Source: an archaeon
GTDB lineage: Archaea; Asgardarchaeota; Thorarchaeia; Thorarchaeales; Thorarchaeaceae
DNA length: 64,000 nt
Assembly: GCA_024275415.1 (NCBI GenBank)
Contig: JAJRZD010000024.1
Coordinates: forward strand, 1-64,000
Direction: 5' to 3'
Shown: one piece after another, positions 1 through 8,824 of the stretch
Position numbering within the stretch: position 1 is the stretch's first letter
Layout: the number at the start of each line of letters is the position of its first letter
The notes under the pieces: generated by a model
Told to the model about the DNA's origin: nothing
Database searches by the model: none
The model's input: the letters and a program-made list of their open reading frames with translations, nothing else
Position numbers and translations under genes: made by a program

Positions 1-552
1 AAAGTTCGAGTCAGAGAACAGGTTTACAAAGTGGTAAAGTGAGGGCATACCCGTATTAGGGTCAATGAAGGATGTGAAGACTACACTCAAAAGGGGTGCT
101 ATCAGGAATAGACCGAATGCGACAAGCACAGCGGTCAATTGAATCCACGATAAGGAGTCCATCTCGGCCCTCAGCTGCTGTATCCCCTCTTTCAAAGTAG
201 GGATCACACCCTTTGATTTGCTATGGGGGTTTCTGATGAAACCTATGATTCCTCGACCCAGACCTACCAGTTGCATCCTGAATACGTATACTACCAACAT
301 ACCGACAAGGAATTGAATCAGAATGTTGATCCCATAGAGTACAAACAGTGAACCGCCACCAACGAGTACTGCCAACAGGAATCCCAATGAAACCATGTGG
401 CTCTTAATGAAAAGAGATGTGCGATTCGCTAATGATAATCCTGCATCGCCGCCCGTTATGATATAACGTAACTGCTCAAGAGGAGCAGCCGGCATGAGTT
501 CCGGCTCTTCCACTTGAGCGTCAGGCGGTGATGATTCACCTTTCCCTGACAA
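1..552 (-). CDS. ABC transporter permease, N-terminal part (runs off window edge)
   Basis: Reverse-strand frame open from a TTG near 552 to the window start: LSGKGESSPPDAQVEEPELMPAAPLEQLRY...SLGFLLAVLVGGGSLFVLYGI...VFTSFIDPNTGMPSLYHFVNLFSDSNF. Several hydrophobic segments; directly downstream of a solute-binding protein gene. Confidence 0.7.
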   Translation of the reverse strand, partial: MSGKGESSPPDAQVEEPELMPAAPLEQLRYIITGGDAGLSLANRTSLFIKSHMVSLGFLLAVLVGGGSLFVLYGINILIQFLVGMLVVYVFRMQLVGLGRGIIGFIRNPHSKSKGVIPTLKEGIQQLRAEMDSLSWIQLTAVLVAFGLFLIAPLLSVVFTSFIDPNTGMPSLYHFVNLFSDSNF

Positions 553-565
553 ATCGATCTAACTC

Positions 566-2017
566 CTATATGTACAAGGACATGATTTGATTGTAGACAT
601 CATTGTATTGTGCCTTTGCAGCAGTCGTCCATGCAGACTTTATCGCTGTGGCAAAATCGCTGTCATAGATTATCTTGTTATTGATAGATTTGCAGTACGC
701 TAGAGTGAATTCCTCATCGACCGAAGTATCAGGATCTGTGACAGTGACGGGCGCTCCCAAGAGGGCTGCATAGTTATCCAGCTCTGCTTCGGTAATTTTA
801 TTGTCGTAGTATGCCTGTACAACAGCACCCCATGCCTGTTGAAGCTCGGTGTGAGCATTCGTAAACACAGACTCGAAGTATTGGATGAATGCTGCATTGG
901 TTTCAAGTGACAATGTATCATTGAAATCGATTCCGGTCGTTGCCCTAGTCTGGTTATAGACTGCATAAAGATCCTGTGCACCTGCCGCACCTGGTTCACG
1001 GAAAGCGTCTTCTAAAACAGGCATTCGCCTTATGGAGTCATCTAGCCAGAGTGCTTGTCCCTCGGGAGAAAGCACGAAGTCGATGAACACCTCGGCCAAA
1101 TCCTTGTTCTGAGTGGTTGCGGGGATTGCAATAGGATCTCCGTTCACAATCGATTGTCCTTCAGGTAAGATGTACTCACAGTCCGGATTGCGAAACTGTG
1201 TAAGGTAACCATAGAAGTCAATTGACATAGAGATGCCGACTTGTCCAAGCTCTGCTGCTTGCTGTGTTTCTACTGAACCTCCATAGATGTTTGCACTGCC
1301 GGCCATCCTAGCCATTGTCGTCCAGCCCTCGTTCCATCCCAGACCCTGAGTGATGATCTCGTAGATGCGAGTGTTTGAAGTAGTATCAGGAGCGTTGCCC
1401 ATCGCAATGGTTCTGATGTTGGGCAAGAGACTGCCATAGATAGGACCTGCAAGGTCAGTCCATGATGTTGGAGTCGGCAGGTTATAGTCATCAAGGAACT
1501 GATGGTTGACTGTGAATCCGAAAGTCGAGATTGCCGCTGCGACCCAGACGATATCTCCATTGTATGTCCGTTTCATATCAGCACCTGCGATAGAATCAGG
1601 AACTCTATCTAGGATGCCCTGTATGTATGTGCTATTAAGAGGTAAAAGATAATCGTCCCTCATCAGCTGGTCAAACAGTGTGGGACCGCCACCCCATGCA
1701 ACATCAATCTCACCGAGTTCAATCAGATCATCCCAAAATTCTCCGCTAGGTGTCTTCCACAGGATATCTGTGATCCCGGCATCTTGAGCCAAATCGCTTG
1801 CTAGAAAAGCAGGCTCGAAGACATTGTGAATCGCAACATCATGCCGCGTTAGGATAGTGAGGGTAGTGCCTGTAGTCCCAGTGGTGGTCGTAGTTCCAGT
1901 TGATCCTCCTCCTCCTAAGAGGGAGAATCCAACAAAGCCGCCAACTGCGACTATAGCTATCACAACAACAGTAATGATGATGGTTTTTGTGTTTCGTGTA
2001 GACTCGAACTCGCTCAT
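566..2017 (-). CDS. ABC transporter extracellular solute-binding protein (iron/thiamine/putrescine-type)
   Basis: N-terminal TM/lipoprotein-like segment, Thr/Gly linker, periplasmic-binding fold motifs (AWGGGPTLFDQLMRDDYLLPL, AEVFIDFVLSPEGQ); followed by a permease. Confidence 0.85.
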   Translation of the reverse strand: MSEFESTRNTKTIIITVVVIAIVAVGGFVGFSLLGGGGSTGTTTTTGTTGTTLTILTRHDVAIHNVFEPAFLASDLAQDAGITDILWKTPSGEFWDDLIELGEIDVAWGGGPTLFDQLMRDDYLLPLNSTYIQGILDRVPDSIAGADMKRTYNGDIVWVAAAISTFGFTVNHQFLDDYNLPTPTSWTDLAGPIYGSLLPNIRTIAMGNAPDTTSNTRIYEIITQGLGWNEGWTTMARMAGSANIYGGSVETQQAAELGQVGISMSIDFYGYLTQFRNPDCEYILPEGQSIVNGDPIAIPATTQNKDLAEVFIDFVLSPEGQALWLDDSIRRMPVLEDAFREPGAAGAQDLYAVYNQTRATTGIDFNDTLSLETNAAFIQYFESVFTNAHTELQQAWGAVVQAYYDNKITEAELDNYAALLGAPVTVTDPDTSVDEEFTLAYCKSINNKIIYDSDFATAIKSAWTTAAKAQYNDVYNQIMSLYI

Positions 2018-2294
2018 TCTTCAATCCTCTTTTGGGTGCATCAATGGGAAGATTGACAACACCGTTTTCTCATCCGTATAGCTAGTGTTCATGGAATCAT
2101 TACAGATATTAAGGTTTACCAAAATGGAGAAGCAATGTGTGACAGCAGAAAAAATACTAATTAGTTACTAATGTGGCGTATTTTGCTGATTTGACGCAGA
2201 AAAGGTGGTATCCGACCCTCACGAAAAGGTTTTATCCTGTAATAACTACGCCTTCTGTATCTTCTTTGAAGATAAAAGGAGGACAATAATAAAA

Positions 2295-3314
2295 ATGAGA
2301 AGAAACCTTTTGGCGAAGAGAATCTTAACAGTTAGTATATTAACTGCCCTTTTCGCAGCATTTCTCATCGGTCCTGCCCCCGTCGCCGCTGAAGGCACTG
2401 GCACTATAGTCTTTGACTATGGTCATGGCCAGAAAAACATCAATCTAGCAAATACCACAGACCAGTGGTTAAGTGACAACTTGACAGCCATGGGCTACAC
2501 AGTTGTCTTTGATGAAGACGGGATCACAGCAGCAGACCTTGATGATGCAGTTGGCTTTGTCGCAGGTTCGATCTACGGCGATTCCAACGGATACACATCA
2601 GCAGAAATCAATGCCATTGCTGACTGGTTCAACGCTGGCAAGAAGTTCATGTGGATTGGGTACGACTCTGACTACTCTGGTGCGTACATCAACAACAACA
2701 TGACCGCTATCCTTGAAGCAGTCGGATCACATGTCTATGGCGAGCCACTATCGGTTGAAGACCCATATTCAAGTGCTGCAGCCCCATACAGGGCAATAGC
2801 CAATGTGACTGGGACAGATCCATTCATCGCCGACATCGTCGAAGGTGTAGGAAAAATTCTGATGCATGGCCCAACTTGCCTCTACGGTAGTACAACTGGT
2901 GCTGAAGGTGAGGGTGTTGTCGCACTCGAAACCCAGAGCATCAATAATGTATACGTACTGCTCAGATTTGGTGGCTCAGCGACTATAGTGAACAACGACC
3001 TAATTGATGGGTATGCCCATCAGGAAGGTGACAAGGGTTCATTCGTCGCAGCGACCCTTGAGATTGGTGCGGGTGACGCTGGGAACGGCGTTCTCGTTGT
3101 GTCTGGTGCATCACCATACGGTGACTACAGACCAATGTCCGAGGCAGAATACTACGACATCGTCATGACAGGCGCCATGAACTTTGTCAGCCGAACCATT
3201 GACTTTGGCATGAACCAAGCTCAGGCAGCTGACAACACATTGCTCCTTGCTATTGGTGCAATTGGTGCAGTCGTAGTCGTTGTCATTATCATCGCAGTAA
3301 TGAAGAAGAAGTAG
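2295..3314 (+). CDS. Secreted, C-terminally membrane-anchored protein with GATase1-like/DUF4350-like domain
   Basis: Start reset to ATG 2295 (aggagg upstream); signal peptide; FDYGHGQ...; C-terminal TM followed by KKK. Confidence 0.65.
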   Translation: MRRNLLAKRILTVSILTALFAAFLIGPAPVAAEGTGTIVFDYGHGQKNINLANTTDQWLSDNLTAMGYTVVFDEDGITAADLDDAVGFVAGSIYGDSNGYTSAEINAIADWFNAGKKFMWIGYDSDYSGAYINNNMTAILEAVGSHVYGEPLSVEDPYSSAAAPYRAIANVTGTDPFIADIVEGVGKILMHGPTCLYGSTTGAEGEGVVALETQSINNVYVLLRFGGSATIVNNDLIDGYAHQEGDKGSFVAATLEIGAGDAGNGVLVVSGASPYGDYRPMSEAEYYDIVMTGAMNFVSRTIDFGMNQAQAADNTLLLAIGAIGAVVVVVIIIAVMKKK

Positions 3315-3425
3315 AATGCTTCACTTGAAGTATATTTGGGGACAACCCATCTACTTCTCGTTTTCTTTTTTTGTCGTTTTGCAATTCGACCCGTTGAACA
3401 GAGAGTTTAATAGAAGTACATAACA

Positions 3426-5348
3426 ATGAAACAGATTATGAAAAAATCAAAGGTTGTACTGTTTATCCTTTTGGTTTCCATGATTCCGTTTGCAATCACA
3501 TTACCGCTTGCTCAACCAGCGGAAGCATGGGGACTTCAGACACACATGTTCATCGCAAACAAAGCTGTTGAAAGTATAAGTGACCAAGGATGGAAGGATG
3601 TGTTCGAGTACTATCTTCCTGAGCTACTGGCTGGATCCACAACTCCGGACCAGGCATGGCAAGATTGGGACAATCACCTTTACTACCCTGAAACTGGAGA
3701 GCATAATGCACCAGCAGCTGCATCACAATGGTTCGATTATGCACGGGCCAATTTCACAGCAAGTGAGTGGGAGAAGGGATTCTTTGCAGCTGGCGTGATG
3801 CTTCACTACTTCACAGACCCCTGCATCCCTCTACATACAGGCCCCGGACATCCAGGACACGCAGGCTATGAGGCAGATATCAACTCCAACCTGAGCATCA
3901 TAGAGCTGACTACACCAACAGAAACGCTAATCTCCAACGTATCGCAGGAGGTTGTGAGCGCTGCAACACGGTCACATGCGTACTATGACCTTATTGTAGC
4001 GGCATATCCGGATAATGAAACGAGGGCGCTTGATCGGGCTGATGTGATGAGTGCGACAAAAGAGGCGTTGTCACGTGCGGTGAATGGCACATTGAGCCTA
4101 TTCTACACTCTTACGAACGGGCTGACTGCACCAGAAATCGTAATCACGTACGATTATGTTGCAATGTTCGATTACGCTCACTCCAACGACTATACTGATC
4201 AAGATGCATTAAATTCCGTCAACCAGACACTGGTACGGAATCACTTCCAGATGGTCAATCATCAATCAGAGATAACGGCATCTGCGCTTGCTGATGTGGA
4301 TCTTCTAATCATTACCTGTGCCCTTGATGTATACACGTCGGACGAACTCACGGCGATTTCGAACTGGGCTGCATCTGGAAACAAGTCGATGATTCTTACA
4401 GGAAGAGGAGATTTTAGCGAGAGCGAGAATATTGCACGGCCCAATTCGATACTTGAGGCCATTGGGTCACAAATCCGAATAAATGATGATAATGTCTACA
4501 TGCAAGGAACATACCAACCTTGGTACAATGACATTTACACGATTCCGAATCCTGCGGATACAGAGGGACTGACGACGGCGATGTCAAGTATAACACTCTA
4601 TTCACCCAGTAGTCTTTACTTTCTTGACGAGGGGCCGGTACTTCCAATCATTTATGCAGACGAGTCAGCGTATCAGACCGACCAGAACGTTCCAGAACCT
4701 ACATTGATATACGATGATACTCAGGACGGGAAGAATGGTGACCAGATACCATTGATAGCAGTAGAAGAGATAAACAATCTTCGGCTGCTTGTGTCCGGAA
4801 CGACCTTCTTCAGTGACTTTGACTACGGAAAGACAGCGTTATTCAGCAACGTTGTATTACTTGAGAACTTCTTGGATTGGGCAGTGGGCAACAGGTCAGA
4901 AAATACCATAGATGACGTAGATGAAATGGGACCAAAGGTTACAGACCTCTCATGGGCCCCAACAGATCCAACTAATGGGCAAGATGTCACAATATCAGCA
5001 ACCATTACTGATGTGAGCGACGTGGACAAGGTTTGGATATCATACGATAATGGTTCAGACACTGTTGTTGTCCAGTTGGACTCATCAACCAGTGTTTATA
5101 GTACCGTTATCACGGGACTGACCAACTCGTCTATCGAGTTCACGGTATTCGCCAATGATACACTTGGGAACACAGCTGTTCGAGGGAGTTACGAGATCAC
5201 TTGGGGAAGCGAATCTACAATAGAAACGACTGTAGTAGACAATACTCCGCCCCCGCCAGACATTAGTAACCTCATTATGTTTGCTATGATTGGTGTCGGT
5301 GTTATTGCGGTAATTGTAATCGTGTTCATCTTGGTTAGAAAACGATAG
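3426..5348 (+). CDS. Secreted zinc-dependent phospholipase C-like protein fused to GATase1-like and Ig-like domains, C-terminal TM anchor
   Basis: WGLQTHMFIANKAV...HLYYPETGEH...LHYFTDPCIPLHTGPGHPGH pattern of Zn-dependent PLC; then FDYAHSNDYTDQ... domain, Ig-like repeat and TM + RKR. Confidence 0.7.
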   Translation: MKQIMKKSKVVLFILLVSMIPFAITLPLAQPAEAWGLQTHMFIANKAVESISDQGWKDVFEYYLPELLAGSTTPDQAWQDWDNHLYYPETGEHNAPAAASQWFDYARANFTASEWEKGFFAAGVMLHYFTDPCIPLHTGPGHPGHAGYEADINSNLSIIELTTPTETLISNVSQEVVSAATRSHAYYDLIVAAYPDNETRALDRADVMSATKEALSRAVNGTLSLFYTLTNGLTAPEIVITYDYVAMFDYAHSNDYTDQDALNSVNQTLVRNHFQMVNHQSEITASALADVDLLIITCALDVYTSDELTAISNWAASGNKSMILTGRGDFSESENIARPNSILEAIGSQIRINDDNVYMQGTYQPWYNDIYTIPNPADTEGLTTAMSSITLYSPSSLYFLDEGPVLPIIYADESAYQTDQNVPEPTLIYDDTQDGKNGDQIPLIAVEEINNLRLLVSGTTFFSDFDYGKTALFSNVVLLENFLDWAVGNRSENTIDDVDEMGPKVTDLSWAPTDPTNGQDVTISATITDVSDVDKVWISYDNGSDTVVVQLDSSTSVYSTVITGLTNSSIEFTVFANDTLGNTAVRGSYEITWGSESTIETTVVDNTPPPPDISNLIMFAMIGVGVIAVIVIVFILVRKR

Positions 5349-5356
5349 TCACAATT

Positions 5357-5390
5357 CGGGGAACCGCGTGTTCCCCGTTCTTTTTGTTTT
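5357..5390 (+). terminator. Intrinsic terminator-like hairpin plus T-rich tract
   Basis: CGGGGAAC-CGCGT-GTTCCCCG followed by TTCTTTTTGTTTT immediately after the phospholipase-like gene. Confidence 0.6.
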
Positions 5391-5506
5391 ACGAATAATT
5401 GAAACTATTCTGTTTTTTTCGTAATTGGTCTGTTGAGCGAATGTTCATATAAGAATTGAACCTAATATACGCGGTTGTCGAGTATCAGGGTCTAGCGGTG
5501 AATGAC

Positions 5507-6118
5507 ATGAATACGAAAGAAGACAGAAGTATAATTGAACAAGATGTCATTCGAGCATTTGGATCTTCCATTATCGAATTCGAGGCAGTCCTGTATCAGA
5601 AATTCTTGATGATTTCTGCGACCCATTCGTTGATATCTGAGAAGGATTTCAAGAGAATCTTGAATGATATGCACGCAAAGGGATACATAACCCCAACCGA
5701 GTTCCAACAAAGGCGTTGTTGGAAAAGACAGATTGTGCTAGAAGACCTTGAAATAGGTGAACTCACTCCTGATGAATTCGAACAGGTATTCAAAGAAAGA
5801 GACCTCATTGTCACAGCGACAGAAACGCCCGTCAGACCACGCGAAAGAATTGTAAGCAATTCGTCCTCGATTGCTGAATTCATCGAAACTACTATGCTGA
5901 AAAAGCTCTATGGTGGTAGATTATCAGATCCGACCGCAACCAAGAACATCAAGAAACATGCAGACCTTATGCGAAAGGCGTTGTGCAACTCAGAGAGGGA
6001 TTTCCTCGAGTATGTAAGACGCAACACACCTTTGATTTTGGAGGATATGAAGCAGATCCTCCGAGAGAAAGGGGAGGATGTGGTCATCCTAGGGCTAAGA
6101 CTTGTGAGCGCGGTTTAA
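5507..6118 (+). CDS. Hypothetical protein
   Basis: ORF with archaeal-like codon use; the ORF track start at 5456 is probably too early. No family recognised. Confidence 0.6.
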   Translation: MNTKEDRSIIEQDVIRAFGSSIIEFEAVLYQKFLMISATHSLISEKDFKRILNDMHAKGYITPTEFQQRRCWKRQIVLEDLEIGELTPDEFEQVFKERDLIVTATETPVRPRERIVSNSSSIAEFIETTMLKKLYGGRLSDPTATKNIKKHADLMRKALCNSERDFLEYVRRNTPLILEDMKQILREKGEDVVILGLRLVSAV

Positions 6119-6123
6119 CCAGT

Positions 6124-7215
6124 CTAGTAGTCACGTTTCACTAGGAACTCTGAGAGAGCAAGCAAGAATTCCTTGTACTTCGGGGCGAGCGGTGGATCCG
6201 CCGTATCAAGCGATTGCTGTCCCTCCGACAACAGATCAAGCATCATCTTCTTTGTCGCATCCAAAGCACCACATTCAATGAAAACATCACGCACGTTATC
6301 GACTTCGGTATCTGTCATCCCATGCCTGCCCAACAGATTATCAAGGGTCTTCTTCTGGTCAGCGTCGGCAAGATTGTAAGCATTGAGCACAAGCATGGTC
6401 TTCTTGCCCTCACGGATATCACCGCCAGCAGACTTCCCAGTAACTTTCTCGTCACCAAAAGAACCAAGAATATCATCTTGTATTTGGAACGCCTGACCTA
6501 CTTTCACCCCAAAGTCTTCCAGAGCTGAGATTTGGGTTTCAGTCCCACCTGCAAGAATTGCTCCCATGACCAATGACTTCTCGAACAGGATAGCAGTCTT
6601 GAGACGGATCATCTCAAGATATATCTCTGGTGTGACATCATCCCAGTCAATCATCGTCATCTCCAGCAAAACCCCGTTGGCAAGCGATTGGAATGCATCT
6701 TGGTACTGCTTGAGGCAGATTCTCGCAAGGTCTGGCGGAAGTGCCGAATCACTGATGGCTTGTGCACCCATGTTCAGTAAGAGGTCGCCACCCAGAATAG
6801 CCATCGTGGTGCCCAGATCAATGGCTTTCTCGACATTTTTGGTCTGTTCGAAAAACAAGTCCCGATAAGTGACGTGGAACGTCTTTCCTCCGCGGCGGGT
6901 TTCATCATGGTCAATGAGGTCATCATGGAGGAGCGAGCCATTATGAAGTATCTCGATTGATATTGCAGCCCTATAGAGATATTCGAGTTCGATGGTAGAT
7001 TTGACAGACTTGTATCCGACAACAACAAGAATCGGCCGAAGCCGTTTCCCTCCACGCATAAGGTATTCTTTCAGATTGGTATAGAATTGAATGTGCCATT
7101 CTCCAACATTGGATGCTTGTTGAATCTTGAAGTCCAAATAGTCCGATAGTGCTTCATTCACTTTATTCAGTTCTTCTTTCCAAATGGCATCGAAACTAGT
7201 CATCGCGCTCCACAC
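6124..7215 (-). CDS. Polyprenyl (geranylgeranyl) diphosphate synthase
   Basis: Both Asp-rich motifs: LLHDDLIDHDETRRG and FQIQDDILGSFGDEKVTGKSAGGDIREGKKT. Confidence 0.93.
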   Translation of the reverse strand: MWSAMTSFDAIWKEELNKVNEALSDYLDFKIQQASNVGEWHIQFYTNLKEYLMRGGKRLRPILVVVGYKSVKSTIELEYLYRAAISIEILHNGSLLHDDLIDHDETRRGGKTFHVTYRDLFFEQTKNVEKAIDLGTTMAILGGDLLLNMGAQAISDSALPPDLARICLKQYQDAFQSLANGVLLEMTMIDWDDVTPEIYLEMIRLKTAILFEKSLVMGAILAGGTETQISALEDFGVKVGQAFQIQDDILGSFGDEKVTGKSAGGDIREGKKTMLVLNAYNLADADQKKTLDNLLGRHGMTDTEVDNVRDVFIECGALDATKKMMLDLLSEGQQSLDTADPPLAPKYKEFLLALSEFLVKRDY

Positions 7216-7315
7216 TCAAAAGCGGAACCCCTCACATCCCTTTTTAGAGTTTCTGAAAATGTCGAATGGGTATTCATGTATCACCGAAGCAGAGATCTCT
7301 CAGATGCTTTGTCAT

Positions 7316-8233
7316 TCACAGGAATATCTCGCCTTTTGCGACGGTCACTGCAGTGCCGCTCACTTTTACCTGTTGGATTTCCTGCTGATTGCCAGTGACT
7401 TCGACTATGACTTTCCCAGGACGACCCAAAATATGTCCTTGCTCGACCACGATGCTCGATACAATATTGGTGGATGACATCAATCCATATCGGATAAGGT
7501 ATGACCCAAGCCCTCCAGCGGCAGACCCTGTAACCGGGTCTTCACTAACTCCAAGAGAGGGGGCAAAATGTCTAACATGTACATCGGAGGTGACATCAAT
7601 GGTGTCTCGTGTAAAGACCTCGATTGCCAGATAGTCACAATCCTCGGCGAGCTTTTGAAGGAGATCCCAGTTTGGCTTTACCCGCCGTAGCGCATCAAGG
7701 CTTGTAACAGGCACCATTAGATTAGGGATGCCAGTGCTTACAGTCTGAATCGGATACAGTGACATGATATCAACAAGATGGATGCCTAATGCCTCGGCAT
7801 ATTGCACCGAATCGTATGTGCGGAGAAACTCTGGGCGATTGTGGGTAATCTGTATCTCAGGAATGCCAGTCTGCTCGTTCTTCACAATGTCTACCTGCAA
7901 AAGAGATGAACTTGTTTCCAGACTGACCATCCGGATGTCTTCAACGACTTCAATTAGACCCTCTTCGACCAATGCATGGAACGCAGCTACCGTCGCATGA
8001 CCTGAAAAATCAACCTCGCCACCAGGTGTCACATATCGAAACTTGAAATCAGCGGAATAGGAGCCAGAGGTGAATACGATCTCACGTACATTGAATTCTC
8101 GGGATATCTTGTGAATATCCTCATCGCTCAGGTTGTCAGCCCCAAGGACAATAGTCGCAGGATTCCCTCCGAAAGGAACATCCGTGAAAGCATCGACTTG
8201 GAAGAATTTTAGTTTCTGCCTCATTTCAAGCAC
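7316..8233 (-). CDS. PhzF family phenazine biosynthesis-like isomerase
   Basis: FFQVDAFTDVPFGGNPATIVL N-terminus and EDPVTGSAAGGLGSYL motif. Confidence 0.93.
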   Translation of the reverse strand: MLEMRQKLKFFQVDAFTDVPFGGNPATIVLGADNLSDEDIHKISREFNVREIVFTSGSYSADFKFRYVTPGGEVDFSGHATVAAFHALVEEGLIEVVEDIRMVSLETSSSLLQVDIVKNEQTGIPEIQITHNRPEFLRTYDSVQYAEALGIHLVDIMSLYPIQTVSTGIPNLMVPVTSLDALRRVKPNWDLLQKLAEDCDYLAIEVFTRDTIDVTSDVHVRHFAPSLGVSEDPVTGSAAGGLGSYLIRYGLMSSTNIVSSIVVEQGHILGRPGKVIVEVTGNQQEIQQVKVSGTAVTVAKGEIFL

Positions 8234-8389
8234 CGTGAGTCACATTTTGAGGTTGTGTTCTAATTAATAATTAGGTTCGTTGCTATTCTGAAAAAAAATA
8301 TTCATGGTCAGATATTCAGGAACTTCTTGCTACAAGGCAAGACTGCAAGCCAGAATACAGTTAGTAGAAGCAATCGATGCGCAGTAGGT

Positions 8390-8472
8390 GGCGGGTCCGT
8401 GGGAAATCGTGGTAGGAGGGGGGAGTTTCGTAATTGAGGGCATGTAACGAAAAACTAGCCCACGTACCCGCC
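8390..8472. other. Long inverted repeat; candidate structured RNA or regulatory element
   Basis: GGCGGGTCCGTGGG (8390-8403) pairs with CCCACGTACCCGCC (8459-8472), 13 of 14 positions, with a nested TTTCGT/ACGAAA stem inside; lies in a 590-bp gap with no convincing ORF. Confidence 0.45.
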
Positions 8473-8824
8473 TTGCATATTTAGCCCATGTTTGACAGTA
8501 AGCATGTAACCCGTACACACCTACCAGACTATTGCCACTTTAACTTCTCTCAAAGGATGCTAATAACTCTTTCCCTAGGGTATATTTGGACATTTCTTGT
8601 ATACGATTGGTTAATAATAGTAATATATTTTAGATTAATAGTTGTATTATTAAACAATAATGTCATAATTGGTTGGGAATTGATAGTTATTTGACGTGTG
8701 GATCGAGGTATAGGAAATGTATCAAAAAATTAAACCGTGTTAATGAATTCAATTCATACCATAATTATAATAGGAAATAATAAAAAGAAGAGGGATGGTT
8801 CTTGGCCATCCTCAAACATTATTC

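Noticed and set aside
1857-2081. Plus-strand ORF rich in Val/Pro opposite the solute-binding protein start
   Set aside because: Antisense shadow of the Thr/Gly linker and TM segment of the binding protein.
8330-8518. 62-aa minus-strand ORF overlapping the inverted repeat
   Set aside because: No recognisable protein features; the GC-rich hairpin explains the open frame better than coding.
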